From Aselliscus stoliczkanus (Eukaryota; Chordata; Mammalia; Chiroptera; Hipposideridae), in the NCBI GenBank assembly GCA_033961575.1, contig CM066740.1, positions 61,635,213 through 61,699,212 of the forward strand: a DNA stretch of 64,000 nucleotides. The letters are read 5' to 3'. The notes beneath the pieces are model-generated. The model ran no database searches and had not been told where the DNA came from. It saw only the letters and a program-made list of their open reading frames with translations. Position numbers and translations under genes: made by a program. Below are positions 1 through 11,310 of this stretch, in pieces. Position 1 is the first letter of the stretch; each line of letters starts with the position of its first letter.

Positions 1-1136
1 AGTCAATGAATGCAGCACCAGCATCCAGGAAATTGGCTGGTGCCAGCTAAAGCTGCAGTTTCAGAGAGACACGAAGGGAACAAATTCAGAAAGGTTTGTG
101 GTAGAGTTGAGAAGGGGCCACCACCAGCCCACAGAAATCCTTTCAAAAGTTGGGACAATGTGTCCTCTCTTCCTCTGGCACAGATCTGTGTCAGGGCACA
201 TGGCTTGCTCAGTCCCGCTGGCTCTCTCTGAGAGAATGGCCTGCACAGCTTTCTGCCATGGCCCTGGTTTGGTTAGGATAAGAAGGCGGGTGGATTGAAG
301 GTTGAGTGCTTCTATCATAAAGGGTATTCCTCCAAGCTCTCCACATGGGTGAGAAAAATTCTATTTATATGGCTGCCTAGAGGAAGTTTAAATATTCACC
401 TAAAGTTGGATGCATACTAAATAGTTCTTTCCTGTTGTTAAGCTTCCTAAAGAATAAATGTGTTCCAGTTTAGATATTACCAGCACACTAAGAAGTAATT
501 CATAATTTGACAATATACTAAGATTTTAAGTTTGAGAGAATTCACACCAATGAGCAGGCAATTATACAAATATTGTTGCATTAAAAGGTGCTGTTTTAGA
601 GTACGCATTTTCCCCAAATGGGGAGTCTGCACAAATTCAGTTACAAACTATACAAAGTTCTTTCTCTGTCGCATCTAGTTTTTTATCAGATATCCCATGT
701 CAAAATTCCACCTACCTTTTGGGACCTGAATCAGATTTCTTCTTCTCAGCCAGGGTTAGCCTTGGTCAAGCTTCCACAAATGATCTCTAACTCCTCTGAT
801 TCTTGGGTGTTTTGCTTGTGCCTCTCTTAGGAACTATTGTAGCTTTTATTATGATGAATAAGTTTCCATTGGAAGACCCAGAGAAATCTTATTTGTTCTT
901 CAAACCCAGCCAACAAGCTCTCTTTCATTTGAAATCACCCCTGACCATCCCCTAACCCACCCTAGGTAATTTGTCACCTCCTCCCTCTGTGCTAATGGTG
1001 AAGGTAGAGTACACAGAATCTGACCTTCATTGACTTACATAGTTGAGAAATACTGAACATTTGTGAGCTCACTGAGAGCAGAACACAGCAGATAGCGTTT
1101 TCATCTTTGCTTCCCCAGGACATATTATAAACTCTA
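1..1136. other. No gene seen
   Basis: Low to moderate GC sequence with only short chance frames. No repeat family was recognised. Confidence 0.4.
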
Positions 1137-1322
1137 GATCAGTGTTTCTGAGCCTGGGCACTGTTGATATTGGGGGCCAAATAAGTCATTGCTGTAGGGG
1201 GCTGTCCTGTGCATTATGGACTATTTAGTAGTATCCTCCATATTGACAACCAAAAATTTCTCCAGACATTGCCAAATATTCCCTGGGGGACAAAAACTGC
1301 TCCCAGTTGAGAACCACTGATC
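1137..1322 (-). mobile_element. MER5A-like hAT-Charlie fragment
   Basis: On the minus strand it starts AGTGGTTCTCAACTGG and contains the GGCAATGTCTGGAGA motif and the GGACAGCCCCC end typical of MER5A. It is a non-autonomous, long-inactive DNA transposon. Confidence 0.8.
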
Positions 1323-1467
1323 TAAACCGAAGTGGAAGTAAAACGTGTGGTGACTCGATGCCAAGCATTGTCAGTTTTTGTTTTGTTTTGTTTTTTTCCC
1401 TCTATATCTCTTCCATATCACAAAGCACTGGAAGGGGGTTCAACAAATATATTTAAATAAATGAGTG

Positions 1468-1495
1468 ATTTAAATAATTGTGTGATTATTTAAAT
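1468..1495. repeat. AT-rich perfect inverted repeat
   Basis: Arms atttaaataat and attatttaaat (11 bp each, exact) flank the 6-base loop tgtgtg. Related atttaaataaatga units lie on both sides. Confidence 0.7.
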
Positions 1496-1574
1496 ATATT
1501 TAAATAAATGAATGATTGCAAATAATATTGAGCCATTAAAAACACAGTTGACAAGGATGATAAATATTCATCTA

Positions 1575-1850
1575 TTCATGAAGGAAATGGTGTGGTATAT
1601 TGGTTAAGGGGGCAAATCCTGGAGTCAGACTGGGTTGGTTCAAATCCAGAGTGCATGGGTGTATACCCCAGCTCTCAGCTTCCTAATTCAGTAACCTAGA
1701 GCATGTCTTCAACCTTGCTGCACCTCCCATCTTCATCATAACATGAGGATATGAAAAGTACTTACCTCAACAAGATGATGCGAAGATTACGAGTTCAGAT
1801 ATGTCAAGCCCTTGGAGCACTGCCTGACAAGTGCCAGTCATTATTATGTG
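1575..1850 (+). mobile_element. MIR SINE
   Basis: Contains the MIR order: tRNA-like GGAGTCAGACTGGG, TTCAAATCC, then the core with AGCCCTTGGAGCACTGCCTGAC. Old and diverged. Confidence 0.7.
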
Positions 1851-2152
1851 TTCAACAAATTAAATGCCGATTACACACGAGGCACTTCATAAGCGATGGG
1901 GATTCAGATCTGAACAAACAATTCAAGCTTTCACGGAGCTTGCAATCCAAAAGTAACAAGGACAGGGATCAATTCTAAAGAACTGCAAGCGACAGAATGC
2001 AGGGCAGCCAGAAAAGGCTTCACTGCGGTTCCCTACGAGGCGAGGAAGCTGTGCAAGGAGGCAGCTACAGGCAGGGTTTTCCAGGGAGAAGTCCTGAAGT
2101 CAGATCGTAGTGAATGTGTTTAAGGTACGGCAAGGAGCAGCGACAACTGCTT

Positions 2153-2239
2153 ACCATGTGTTGTGTTTTTAAAAATAAAAATGAAAAATTGTAAACCATG
2201 TGTTGTGCTTTTAGAAAGAAAAATGCAAAATTGTAAACT
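2153..2239. repeat. Two-copy tandem repeat, period 42
   Basis: accatgtgttgtg followed by aaattgtaaa occurs twice, at 2153 and 2195, with a few differences. The rest of 1850-2560 shows no gene. Confidence 0.6.
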
Positions 2240-2562
2240 CTCCTTGAAGGGAAAAAAAAGCTGTGCAAATTTTAAAAGACTACAAAAACATGCTGAAAAC
2301 TTAAATGTTTTGAGTGATGAGACTATGGTTAAAGCACTTTTTTCTTTTCTATAATACCCAAATTTTCTGAATATGCATTAATTTAGTAGTTTTTAATCAA
2401 AAAGGCTTTACCAATGAAAATACTTGTAAATAAAAGAATTTCTAATCACACAAGATTATTTCTAATTTCTCCTCTATTTGTAGCTAAAATGTTAATTTTT
2501 TTTTAAATGTATTTTGTGGGTGGACTTTTTATTTATTTTTTTATTTTTTATTTTTTTATTTT

Positions 2563-2711
2563 TTATTTTTTTTTTTTAGCTGAGCCATCCTGCCACCTGT
2601 TGGCAGCTCAACGGCAACTCAGCTTGGGCTGGCATCGAACTGCCATTGCTCAGAGCTCAGCTCGCACTGTTGAGCGAGTTCTTAACCAACGGAGCCACTC
2701 GGCTGGCCCTA
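2563..2711 (-). mobile_element. tRNA-derived SINE, type B (about 140 bp)
   Basis: Minus-strand head AGGGCCAGCCGAGTGGCTCCG, then the body with AACAGGTGGCAGGATGGCTCAGCT and an A-tail. The tail merges with T-rich sequence at 2530-2575. Confidence 0.85.
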
Positions 2712-2718
2712 AACTAAG

Positions 2719-2836
2719 CTTTTTTTTTATTTTTTTTTTTTTGAGGGCAGTGTCACTGGCCCTCATATGTGGGACCGAACCGGGGCCGCTGGCTTCCCAA
2801 GCCACTGCTTAACCACCACGCCACTCGGCTGGCTTC
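2719..2836 (-). mobile_element. tRNA-derived SINE, short type (about 105 bp)
   Basis: Head with GTGGCGTGGTGGTTAAGC, then GGGCCAGTGACACTGCCCTC directly joined to the A-tail. Confidence 0.85.
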
Positions 2837-3848
2837 AATATTTTTATTTTATTTAAATGTTCTAATACATGCATAACACAATATGTGGCAAAGTTTACTC
2901 TTACTAATATTCCAGTTAGTATTTTGACTAAAAAGTATTTTTTTTCCAGTATATTGAACATAATTGTATCTATTCAACAGATATTTCATAAGGTAGACGT
3001 TTGTCTTTTGAAATTTCTTCGTATCTTCTACAGTGAAAACTGCTCTCAATTTAATGAACTTTTCTTCAAATGAGTAGTCAGCAAGAATGTTGTGATAGTT
3101 CAATAACTGCTCTTTCAAAATAGACTTTTCTAATTTAAGTCAGCAAAGGATATGCAGAAACGAGGTTACACATCTAGAAAACAAGTGATATTTGTAATGT
3201 CTTCATTTATGTTCAAATATTTTTCCTCCTAAGTACATTTCTTAAAGTCTATGCCTCAACTACAACACAAATTACAATTTAGCATTGACACTTTTGCATT
3301 TATACTCATTTTAAAAAATGAATAATTACCCCCTTTGACTCTGCAGAAATACAACTTTTCAAGTTTGCCATCTTTTGCAGTATCTTTTAGTAATTTTCTT
3401 GACTCAATATTTCTATTATGGCTTAAAACACAAAAATTAACATTTTATTAGAAACTGGAAACATGTATTACCATGAGTGAAAGGATCCGAGGTGGTTTTA
3501 AAGTATGAACCACAGAAATTCTTTACTTATAGCTGTATGGACATTTTTAAAAAACAGAGAGAGATGGCAGAAAAGGAGTATATAAGGACATAAATCAAGA
3601 GTCCAGAAAAACAAACTTTCTTGAAAGAGTGTGTGAAAACAAGTTATAAAAGAGGAATTCAGGGAAATTCTCTCTTAAATTTACTCACTTCAAGTTAACA
3701 AGGCCAAGCATTATTCTAAGTATCATAACTACAGACTCATGGGATGGAGAATGTTTGAATAATATGGTTACTAGTGAATACAGACAATAATTGTACAAAT
3801 TTCTTTTTCATCCAACAATAAAAAATGCCAATGTAAAACATATCAAAC
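2837..3848. other. ANKRD7 downstream flank, no secure gene
   Basis: AT-rich. On the minus strand 3340-3425 gives N-I-E-S-R-K-L-L-K-D-T-A-K-D-G-K-L-E-K after an ATAG. This could be a further coiled-coil exon of the ANKRD26-type family, but nothing else supports it. Confidence 0.25.
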
Positions 3849-3858
3849 AAAAACGCTG

Positions 3859-4286
3859 GGGCCGGCCGAGTGGCGCATTGGTTAAGCGCTGGTTTGGGGA
3901 TGCCAGCGGCCCCGGTTCGGATCCCACATGAGGGCCAGTGACACTGCCCTCTACAGCTAACAACAGCTCCACCTGGAGCTGGGCTGTGCGAGCCCCGGTG
4001 ATGGTGTGGGCTGCAGCCCCTGCTGCAGTGGCCTGCCATAGGCTACAGTGAGTGGCCCGCAGCCAGCGTGAGCGGCTGGCAGCCAAGCGTGAGCTGCCAA
4101 TAGCCGCGGTGAGCGACATCCAGAGGCCAGCGACCGATCTACCTCATCCGGGAAGAGCGCAATGACGATACCAACAGTGAAGCAACATCCTCCACAACTA
4201 AACTGAAGAACAAAAAGACAGCAACTTGTCTGTTCCCCTTCCCTGATTTCCCAACGCTGTTCCCCTCCGCCAATTCCCCAATAAAA

Positions 4287-4321
<35 letters not shown>

Positions 4322-4360
4322 ATAGTAGAGCTATAAATCTATTAAAAAAAAAAAAAAAAA
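3859..4360 (+). mobile_element. tRNA-derived SINE, long type, full length with extra 3' segment
   Basis: Starts GGGCCGGCCGAGTGGCGC, has B-box-like GGTTCGGATCC, four GTGAG-led units at 4048-4130, and CCCCAATAAAATC before the first A-tract. A 25-base non-SINE segment (about 4320-4343) and a second A-tract follow. The target duplication aaaaacgctg lies at 3849-3858 and 4361-4370, outside both tracts. Confidence 0.9.
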
Positions 4361-4707
4361 AAAAACGCTGATTTTTGCAGACCTAAATAACTACATGTAT
4401 TTTTGAAAATAAGCACCCAAAGTTATTTTAATAGATGCATGGTATTTTCAATTCTTCACAAATATTGTTATTGAATTTAAGTTTTATGTAATGATTAGGT
4501 ATATATTATATTAACTATTATCAAATGTACTTATCTGAAGTATTTTTAAAATAAATAAATTTACTAATAGTTTTATATCTTAAAATCTCTATGTAATTCA
4601 AAAATTATTATTTTTTAAACTAGTCAAGAGACTAAGGATAAACAATTATCTTAATAATTCAGTATATCTTTACATTACATTTTCAGTAAACAGTGTCAGA
4701 ACATTTT

Positions 4708-4811
4708 TTGTTTTTTTAGAAGGCAGTGTCACTGGCCCTCATATGTGGGATCTGAACCAGGGCCACTGGCATCCCAAGCCAGCTCTTAACTACTGCGCCA
4801 CTAGGCCGGCC
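4708..4811 (-). mobile_element. tRNA-derived SINE, short type
   Basis: T-tract, then the minus-strand short-type body and a GGGCCGGCCTAGTGGCGCAG head. Target duplication cagaacatttt flanks it at 4697 and 4812. Confidence 0.88.
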
Positions 4812-4885
4812 CAGAACATTTTAATCACAAATATTCTTAAGAATAGTTCTTAAAAATATTTAGTATTTCAAAATAGCACAAAATT

Positions 4886-5032
4886 AGGGCTGGCTGAGTG
4901 GCTCAGTTCGTTAAGAGCTTGCTCAAGAGGGCGAGCTGAGCTCTGAGCAACGGCGGTTCGATGCCAGCCCGAGCTGAGTTGCCGTTGAGCTGCCAACAGG
5001 TGGCAGGATGGCTCAGCTAAAAAAATAAAAAT
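4886..5032 (+). mobile_element. tRNA-derived SINE, type B
   Basis: Head GGGCTGGCTGAGTGGCTCAG, body ending GGTGGCAGGATGGCTCAGCT, then an A-rich tail. Near-identical aaaatagca duplications flank it. Confidence 0.87.
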
Positions 5033-5133
5033 AAAATAGCAAAAAATTGCAATCTCAAATATATAAATCTTATTTGAGAAATCTGTGTACTTTTCTAAAA
5101 ATTAAACAAATAAAACCCAACAAGAGAAACTAC

Positions 5134-5264
5134 TTGCTCAGTTTTTATCTTCTTGCCTTTCTTCAGTTCTTCTATATCAAGTGTAGTGCCTAAGGCTGTA
5201 TCTTCAAATATCTTTTTAAATTTCTTCTCCCTTCTATAATTAGCAATTAATTGATTATATCTAT
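5134..5264 (-). pseudogene. ANKRD7: ANKRD7 post-ankyrin exon (probable)
   Basis: After acceptor ttttttatag the minus strand reads R-Y-N-Q-L-I-A-N-Y-R-R-E-K-K-F-K-K-I-F-E, then D-T-A-L-G-T-T-L-D-I-E-E-L-K-K-G, then a lysine-rich end and a gtagtt donor. The xxQLIxxY motif resembles the HQLIxEY segment that follows the ankyrin repeats in the ANKRD26 family. It is open throughout. The assignment rests on this short motif and on position. Confidence 0.6.
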
Positions 5265-5580
5265 CTATAAAAAATGTATATGAATATCAGCATTCATTGT
5301 CAGTTCAATACATAATTATCAAATCAAAACCTTAGTCGTTAGTTAACGCCTTCCCAAATACGTCACATACTGGCCACTGACCTCAAGCTTCCTTCTAAGC
5401 CAACTCCACCAACAGACACCATTTTTCTTGTGTGTGTGTCTTTTTTTTATTATTATTAGTTTTAGGTTTACAAAACAACATAACGATTAGACAGTAACAC
5501 CCCTCAGTGATAACCCTACCAAGTCTACTACTCATCTGACACTGTACATAGCATTATAATACCATTGACTATATTCCCTA

Positions 5581-5584
<4 letters not shown>

Positions 5585-5634
<50 letters not shown>
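5585..5634. repeat. (AT)n microsatellite
   Basis: About 40-50 bases of nearly pure AT alternation within the L1 region. Confidence 0.95.
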
Positions 5635-5635
<1 letters not shown>

Positions 5636-5676
5636 TTGTTGGAAAAGTCATGACACATTTTTGCAATGAAAATATT
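5636..5676 (+). mobile_element. Half of a mariner-like MITE
   Basis: ttggaaaagtcatgacacat followed by ttttgcaatgaaaata matches one arm of the MITE at 16021. The other half is absent. Confidence 0.6.
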
Positions 5677-5946
5677 ATTTTATATTAGTTTCAGGTGTAT
5701 AGTGCAGTGATAAGACATTTATATAACCTATGAAGTGATGCCCCCAATAGTCCAGTACCCATCTGATACCCTAATAGTCTTTATAACATTATTGATTATA
5801 TTTCCCATTCTGTATTTCACATCCCCATGACTACTTTGTGACTACCTATTTGTACTTTCTAATCCCTTCACCTTCTTACCCATCTCCCAACTCCCCACCA
5901 ATCTAGCAACCATCTGTTTGTTCTCTGTATCTATGTATCTATTTCT

Positions 5947-6395
5947 TTTTTTTTTTTTAGATTTTTTTATTATTGGGGAATTGGCAGAGGGGAACAGCGT
6001 TGGGGAATCGGGGAAGGGGAACAGACAAGTTGCTGTCTTTTTGTTCTTCAGTTTAGTTGCGGAGGATGTTGCTTCACTGTTGGTATCGTCATTCCGCTCT
6101 TCCCGGATGAGGCAGATCGGTCGCTGGCCTCTGGATGTCGCTCACCGCGGCTATTGGCAGCTCACGCTTGGCTGCCAGCCGTTCACGCTGGCTGCGGGCC
6201 ACTCACTGTAGCCTATGGCAGCCCACTGCAGCAGGGGCTGCAGCCCACACCATCACCGGGGCTCGCACAGCCCAGCTCCAGGTGGAGCTGTTGTTAGCTG
6301 TAGAGGGCAGTGTCACTGGCCCTCATGTGGGATCCGAACCGGGGCCGCTGGCATCCCCAAACCAGCGCTTAACCAATGCGCCACTCGGCCGGCCC
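5947..6395 (-). mobile_element. tRNA-derived SINE, long type, full length
   Basis: Nearly identical to the copies at 3859, 14255 and 60472. Exact 15-bp target duplication tatgtatctatttct at 5932-5946 and 6396-6410, so the insertion is young and sits inside an L1. Confidence 0.95.
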
Positions 6396-6917
6396 TATGT
6401 ATCTATTTCTATTTTGTTTGCTCATGTATTCTCTTCTTTAGATTCCATACATAAGTGAGATCATGTGGTATTTGTCTTTCTCAGTCTGACTTATTTCACT
6501 TAGCATAACATCCGATAGTACATCCATATTTTTGCAAATGGTAAGATTTTATTCTTTTTTATGGCAGAGTAATACTCCATTGTATAAATGTACCACAGTT
6601 TCTTTATCCAATGGTCCATGGATGGGCATTTCAATTTCCATATCTTGGTTATTGTGAACAGTACTGCAGTGAACATAGGGGTGCATATATCTTTTCAGAT
6701 TAGTGTTTTGGATTTCTATGGATAAACAACTAGGATGAAATTGTGGGGTTATTAATTTTTTGAGGAACCTCCATACTGTTTTCCATGGTGGCTGCACCAA
6801 TCTGCAATCCCACCAACAGTACACGAGGATCCTTTTTCTCCACATCCTCGCCAGGACTTGCTGTTTTTTTATTTATTGATGACAGCCATTCTGACCAGAG
6901 TTAGGTGGTATCTCGTG

Positions 6918-7343
6918 TTTTTTTTTTTATATTAAAGATTTTATTGGTGAACCGGGGAAGGGAACATTCAAGCTGCTGTCCCACACCCCCCACCCTTCCA
7001 CTGCCCGTTCCTCAGTCCAGCCATGGAGGATGTTGCCCCACTGGCCCATGCTGGCACTACCACTGAGCTCCTCCCAGGTGAGCCAGCCGCCCACCAGCCA
7101 CTGTATGTCTACGGCCCACAGCAACTCACGAAAGCCCACGCCCACTGCCAGCCAGCTACACCACAGCCCATGCCATAGCTGGCGACTCACGGCAGCCCAG
7201 CTCCAGGTCAAGCTGTTGATCACCATCTTAGCTGCAGAGGGCAGTGTCACTGTCCCTCATATGTGCGATCTGAACCGGGGCCCTGCTGTCCAGAGCTGGT
7301 GTCCCAAACCAACTCCCAGCCAACGAGCCATTCGGCCAGCCCT
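6918..7343 (-). mobile_element. tRNA-derived SINE, long type, diverged
   Basis: T-tract, then attaaagattttattgg, the long-type body in reverse, and the head as ggccagccc. It is much more diverged than the neighbouring long copy, so it is an older insertion. Confidence 0.8.
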
Positions 7344-7720
7344 CATTGTGGTTTTTATGTCTGATGACTAGTGACATTGAGCATCTTTTCATATGTCTAC
7401 TGGCCATCTGTATGTCCTCTGGCAAAATGTCTGTTCAGGACTTCTGCCCATTTTTTAACTGGATTGTTCGTTTTTTTGGTGGTGAGTTGTATGAGTTTTT
7501 TATAAATTTTGGGTATCAACCCCTTATCAGATGTATCATTGGCAAATATATTCTCCCATTCAGTAAGATGTCTTTTGTTTTGTTGATGGTTTTCTTTGCT
7601 ATGAAAAAGCTTTTTAGGTTGATGTAGCCCCATTATCTTTTCTTTTGTTTCCCTCATCTGAAGAAATATATACCTAAGGGTAATGTCTGAGAGTTTATTT
7701 CCTATATTTTCCTCCATGAG

Positions 7721-7830
7721 ATTTTTTTTTTTTTTTGAGGACAGGGTCACTGGCCCTCATATGTGGGATCCGAACCAGGGCTGCTGGTGTCCCAAGCTAG
7801 CGCTTAACCACCGCGCCACTCAGCCGGCCC
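7721..7830 (-). mobile_element. tRNA-derived SINE, short type
   Basis: T-tract, the short-type body in reverse, then the gccggccc head. It interrupts the L1 at catgagatt / ctatgag. Confidence 0.87.
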
Positions 7831-8031
7831 ATCCTCTATGAGTTTTATAATTTCAGATCTCACATTTAAGTCTTCAATATATTTTGAGTTTATTTTTGTC
7901 TATGGTGTAAGAATGTGGAACAGACACCATTTTTATTTCATGTACTCCCGTTCTCTGGCACTTCTTTTCTTCCTGCCATCACAAATGAGCCACTAGCAAG
8001 GTAGAAAAGGTGACTTTACATTATATTTAGT

Positions 8032-8620
8032 GTGTTAGTTTGCTAGGGCTGCCATAACAATATACCAGACTGAGTGACTTAAACAATAGAAATGTATTTT
8101 CTCACAGTTCTGGAGGCTGGAAGTCCAAGATCAAGATACTAGCAGGGTTGATTTTCTCTAAGGCCCATAATGGAAGGATCTGTTCCTTGGCTAGTAGATG
8201 ACTATCCTCTTGTTGCTTTTTTTTAAAAATTTTTTTGGGGAACAGCCCTGGTCATTGGTTACACATTGCTTTCATGCTATAATGGCATAGTTAACTCTTT
8301 TAAGGAAGGCAACCTTGGTGTTATCAGTGCCATGCTCTAACCAACTGAGCTAACCGGTCACCCCCTCTTGCTGTCTCCACACATAAGTTGTCCCTCTGTG
8401 TATGAGCATCTCTGATGTTTGTCTGACTGTCCTAATCTACCCTTCTTATAAATACACCAGTCAAATTGGATTAGGGTCCACCCTAATGCACTGTCATTTT
8501 AACATAATGCCTCTTTAAAAGCCCTTTCTCCAAATGCAGTCATCCATATTATGAGTACTCAGGGTTAGGGCTTTCACACATGAATTTGGTGTTGGGGGCA
8601 CACATTTCAGCTCATAACAC
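8032..8620 (-). mobile_element. MLT1-type LTR (ERVL-MaLR)
   Basis: Begins tgtgttagtttgctagggct and ends near cagctcataaca. This is the reverse of the MLT1 LTR, with the typical 'ctccaaatgcagtca' and 'cagttctggaggctggaag' phrases. Split by a tRNA SINE at 8222. Confidence 0.75.
8222..8366 (-). mobile_element. tRNA-derived SINE, other subtype
   Basis: Minus strand reads GGTGACCGGTTAGCTCAGTT, then a head with GAGCATGGCACTGATAACACC. It is a different head from the GGCCGGCC group. Old, and nested in the MLT1. Confidence 0.65.
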
Positions 8621-9884
8621 TTGGGCTTAACAGTAAATTGACAAGTGAAGACAATGAACTCAGACTGAAACACATCCAGTAAAGAATAAACCTTTCTCCG
8701 TGCCTGAAAAAAGCCCATTCTAGTCACTCATTAATAGACATATGGTTTCAGAATTTCAGTGAAAGTAATGAGGCAATGTATGGGTTCAAGCTAACTATAA
8801 AATAAATATCTAAATATAATTTGACAGCTTCACTCATTTCTTTAAAAACAATATGAACAACATGTTCTATGTACGTTTCCACTCTAAATAAGCCATAGAA
8901 CCAATGTAACAAGGAAGAGAGCAAATAATGATACTAATAAGCATGTGCTAAATATGGTAGATAGGTAACAGCTACTCCAGCAACCCAAATCACAATTAAA
9001 GAAAGCTTAGTTTCCATTGCAGAAGAGGGGCACACAGAAAAAAAAAATTGTTTTTTCTGTTCATTGCATCTTATTTTCTCATTGACCATTAAAATAATTT
9101 TTTTTTAAAAAACTGTTCATACATGAAAAGTTTTATCTTTTGGGTTAATGAGAATATACTTATTACATTACTAATGTGTAAACACAATGAAAGGAGCTTA
9201 TGTGGATTAATCATCTTTTGTCCAACCCTATTGCCCAAATATTTTATTAGTGGCTATGTCACTAGTTGATAGAATTCCTGTCCTGGCATAATTCAAATTC
9301 CCATGCCTCTAGGAGTTAATCTGTAGACTCTGCCTACCTGTAGTTCTTATATTGATTGGACCCTGCCAATAGGTGAAAGCAAGGGTCCCTGGATCCTCAG
9401 AACCAGAATCATAGTGTGGTCACCCCTTCTGCAAAGTCTCTTCCAGCTTTTTGTTTTGGGGTTCATTTTTTTTCCTTATGGTCAAATTCCCTACAACTGT
9501 TAAAGTATATGCAGTATCACTTACATAGTAAAACCATTAAAAGAAGGATATTCCTCAGCTGTGAACCCATAAATATCTTAACAATTCAGGTCAACTTCTT
9601 GCTAAAGAAGAAGGCTAACTAAACTTGATGGCTCATCACTTAGAGCAATCATAAGGGCTGTTCTGGAGCAAGAGGTATAAATGTCTGTTTATAGATCTTA
9701 AACATGTCTTATACTTTTCCTTTTCTTTAAGTTTGTCTTCTAAACCTACTGTTCAAATGTAGAACCTGTACCTGGAAAAGTGTCGGGGCAAGAATGTAAA
9801 AAGGGGGGCAGACCTGCTCAAAAAGGTGTGCCAATCCCAGATCACATCATAGAGTCTGAAACCCTAGTATTTTCAAGATGTTTT
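8621..9884. other. ANKRD7 intron, no gene
   Basis: AT-rich unique sequence. I searched it for the missing last ankyrin exon and saw none. Confidence 0.4.
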
Positions 9885-9898
9885 AAAATGCTGTGGAC

Positions 9899-10375
9899 GG
9901 GGCCGGCCGAGCAGCGCATTGGTTAAGAGCTGGCTTGGGACGCCAGGGGCCCCGGTTCGGATCCCACATATGAGGGCCAGTGACACTGCCTTCTACAGCT
10001 ACAACAGCTCCACCTGGAGCTGGGCTGCGTGCCCTGGTGACGGTGTAGGCTGAAGTCTCTGCTGCAGTGGGCTGCCATAGGCTACAGTGAGTGGCTGGCA
10101 GCCAGCGTGAGCAGCCAGCAGCCACAGTGAGCTGCTAATAGCCACGGTGAGCCACCATGCAGAGGCTGGCAACTGATCTGCCTCATCCAGGAAGAGCGCA
10201 ATGACAATACCAACATGGGCCAGTGAAGCAACGTCCTCTGCAACTAAACTGAAGAACAAAAAGACAGCAACTTGTCTGTTCCCCTTCCCCAATTCCCCAA
10301 TGCTGTTCCCCTCTCCCAATTCCCCAATAAAAAAGCTAATAAATAAATAAATAAAATAAAATAAAATAAAATAAA
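9899..10375 (+). mobile_element. tRNA-derived SINE, long type
   Basis: Head GGGGCCGGCCGAGCAGCGC, diverged body, then ccccaataaa followed by an (AAATA/AAAT)n tail. Flanked by aaaatgctgtggacg and aaaatgctatggatg. Confidence 0.88.
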
Positions 10376-10615
10376 ATGCTATGGATGAGTGTGCCTAGGC
10401 TGCTGGGTCCCCTACCCCCATTTAACTTCAGCATCTAGGATTTAGAGATTGAGTTTCTGTGTAAGATTAATGTTATAAAAATTATAAAAATAATAACCTA
10501 ACAACATGGTCCAACTGTTTGATTTTTACAGACAAACAGATCTTGGGAAATCAAGGTAATTTACCCAAAATCATATGGTCAGAAATTTTTCCAGTAACAA
10601 AAATAGCAACAATTA

Positions 10616-11138
10616 GGGCCAGCTGAGTGGTTCAGATTAGTTAAGAGTTAGCTTAAGAGGGCCAGCCAAGTGGCTCAGTTGGTTAAGAGTTGGCTTAGAG
10701 AGCATGCTCTGAGCAACAGGGCCGCTCGGTTCAATTCCCACATGAGCCAGTGAAAGCTACGCCCGAGCTGAGCTGTTGCTGAGCTGCCAACAGGTGGCAG
10801 GATGGCTCAGCTAGTGTAACAACAAGATTGCCTGTTCAATGGTGGGCTATACCCACCCTCAACTAAAAGATTGAATTCTGCAACTTGAGCTGAGCTGCCA
10901 CCCCGATGGCTCAGAGGATAGAGCATGTGCTCTTAACAACAAGGCTGCTGGTTTGATTCCCACATAGGATGGTGGCTACACCCACCCACAACTAAGATTG
11001 AACACAGCACCTTGAGCTTAGAGGCCACGAGCTGCCGACGGGAAGTCAGATGGTGATTGGTGCCCTCCACAACGAAGACTGAAGAACAACAACTTGGCTG
11101 GTCCCCTACCCCAATTCCCCAATTTAAAAAAAAAAAAG
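10616..11138 (+). mobile_element. Composite tRNA-derived SINE with repeated heads
   Basis: Two SINE heads follow in close succession (10616 and about 10660). Further head-like segments are GATGGCTCAGAGGATAGAGC and TTTGATTCCCACA, then actgaagaacaacaacttgg and CCCCAATTCCCCAATTT before the A-tail. The architecture resembles Rhin-type bat SINEs (recalled). Confidence 0.75.
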
Positions 11139-11203
11139 CAATAATTATTTATAATCCCATTAGGTAGTTATAGTTATATGCTCTTATTTAGCATTAATTA
11201 TAC

Positions 11204-11310
11204 CTCTGATTCTTATCTGAAGCATTCACTTCTGCCCCTATCTTCAGAAGAAATTCCACCATTTCTGTATTATTTTCAGTAATGGCAAGTAAAAGTGGAG
11301 TGTACCCATT
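11204..11310 (-). pseudogene. ANKRD7: ANKRD7 ankyrin exon 4 (open)
   Basis: Acceptor ttttcag and donor gtataa flank 107 bp reading N-G-Y-T-P-L-L-L-A-I-T-E-N-N-T-E-M-V-E-F and then L-L-K-I-G-A-E-V-N-A-S-D-K-N-Q-R. This is a textbook ankyrin repeat with the ANKRD7-like NASDxxQR end. No lesion was seen in this exon. Confidence 0.88.

Larger units (their letters stand above)
5440..7925 (-). mobile_element. L1 LINE 3' region, interrupted by three SINEs
   Basis: Reverse orientation of the L1 3' end and UTR. Typical phrases include the tandem 'trail' agtaatactccattgtataaatgtacca, and ttagtttcaggtgta-type sequence nearer the 3' end. The segments continue cleanly across SINEs at 5947, 6918 and 7721, which are therefore younger. 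No intact reading frame remains. Confidence 0.8.

Noticed and set aside
5932..6410. Repeated tRNA-like heads as possible tRNA genes
   Set aside because: All are followed by SINE bodies and A-tails with target duplications. None forms a free-standing tRNA gene.
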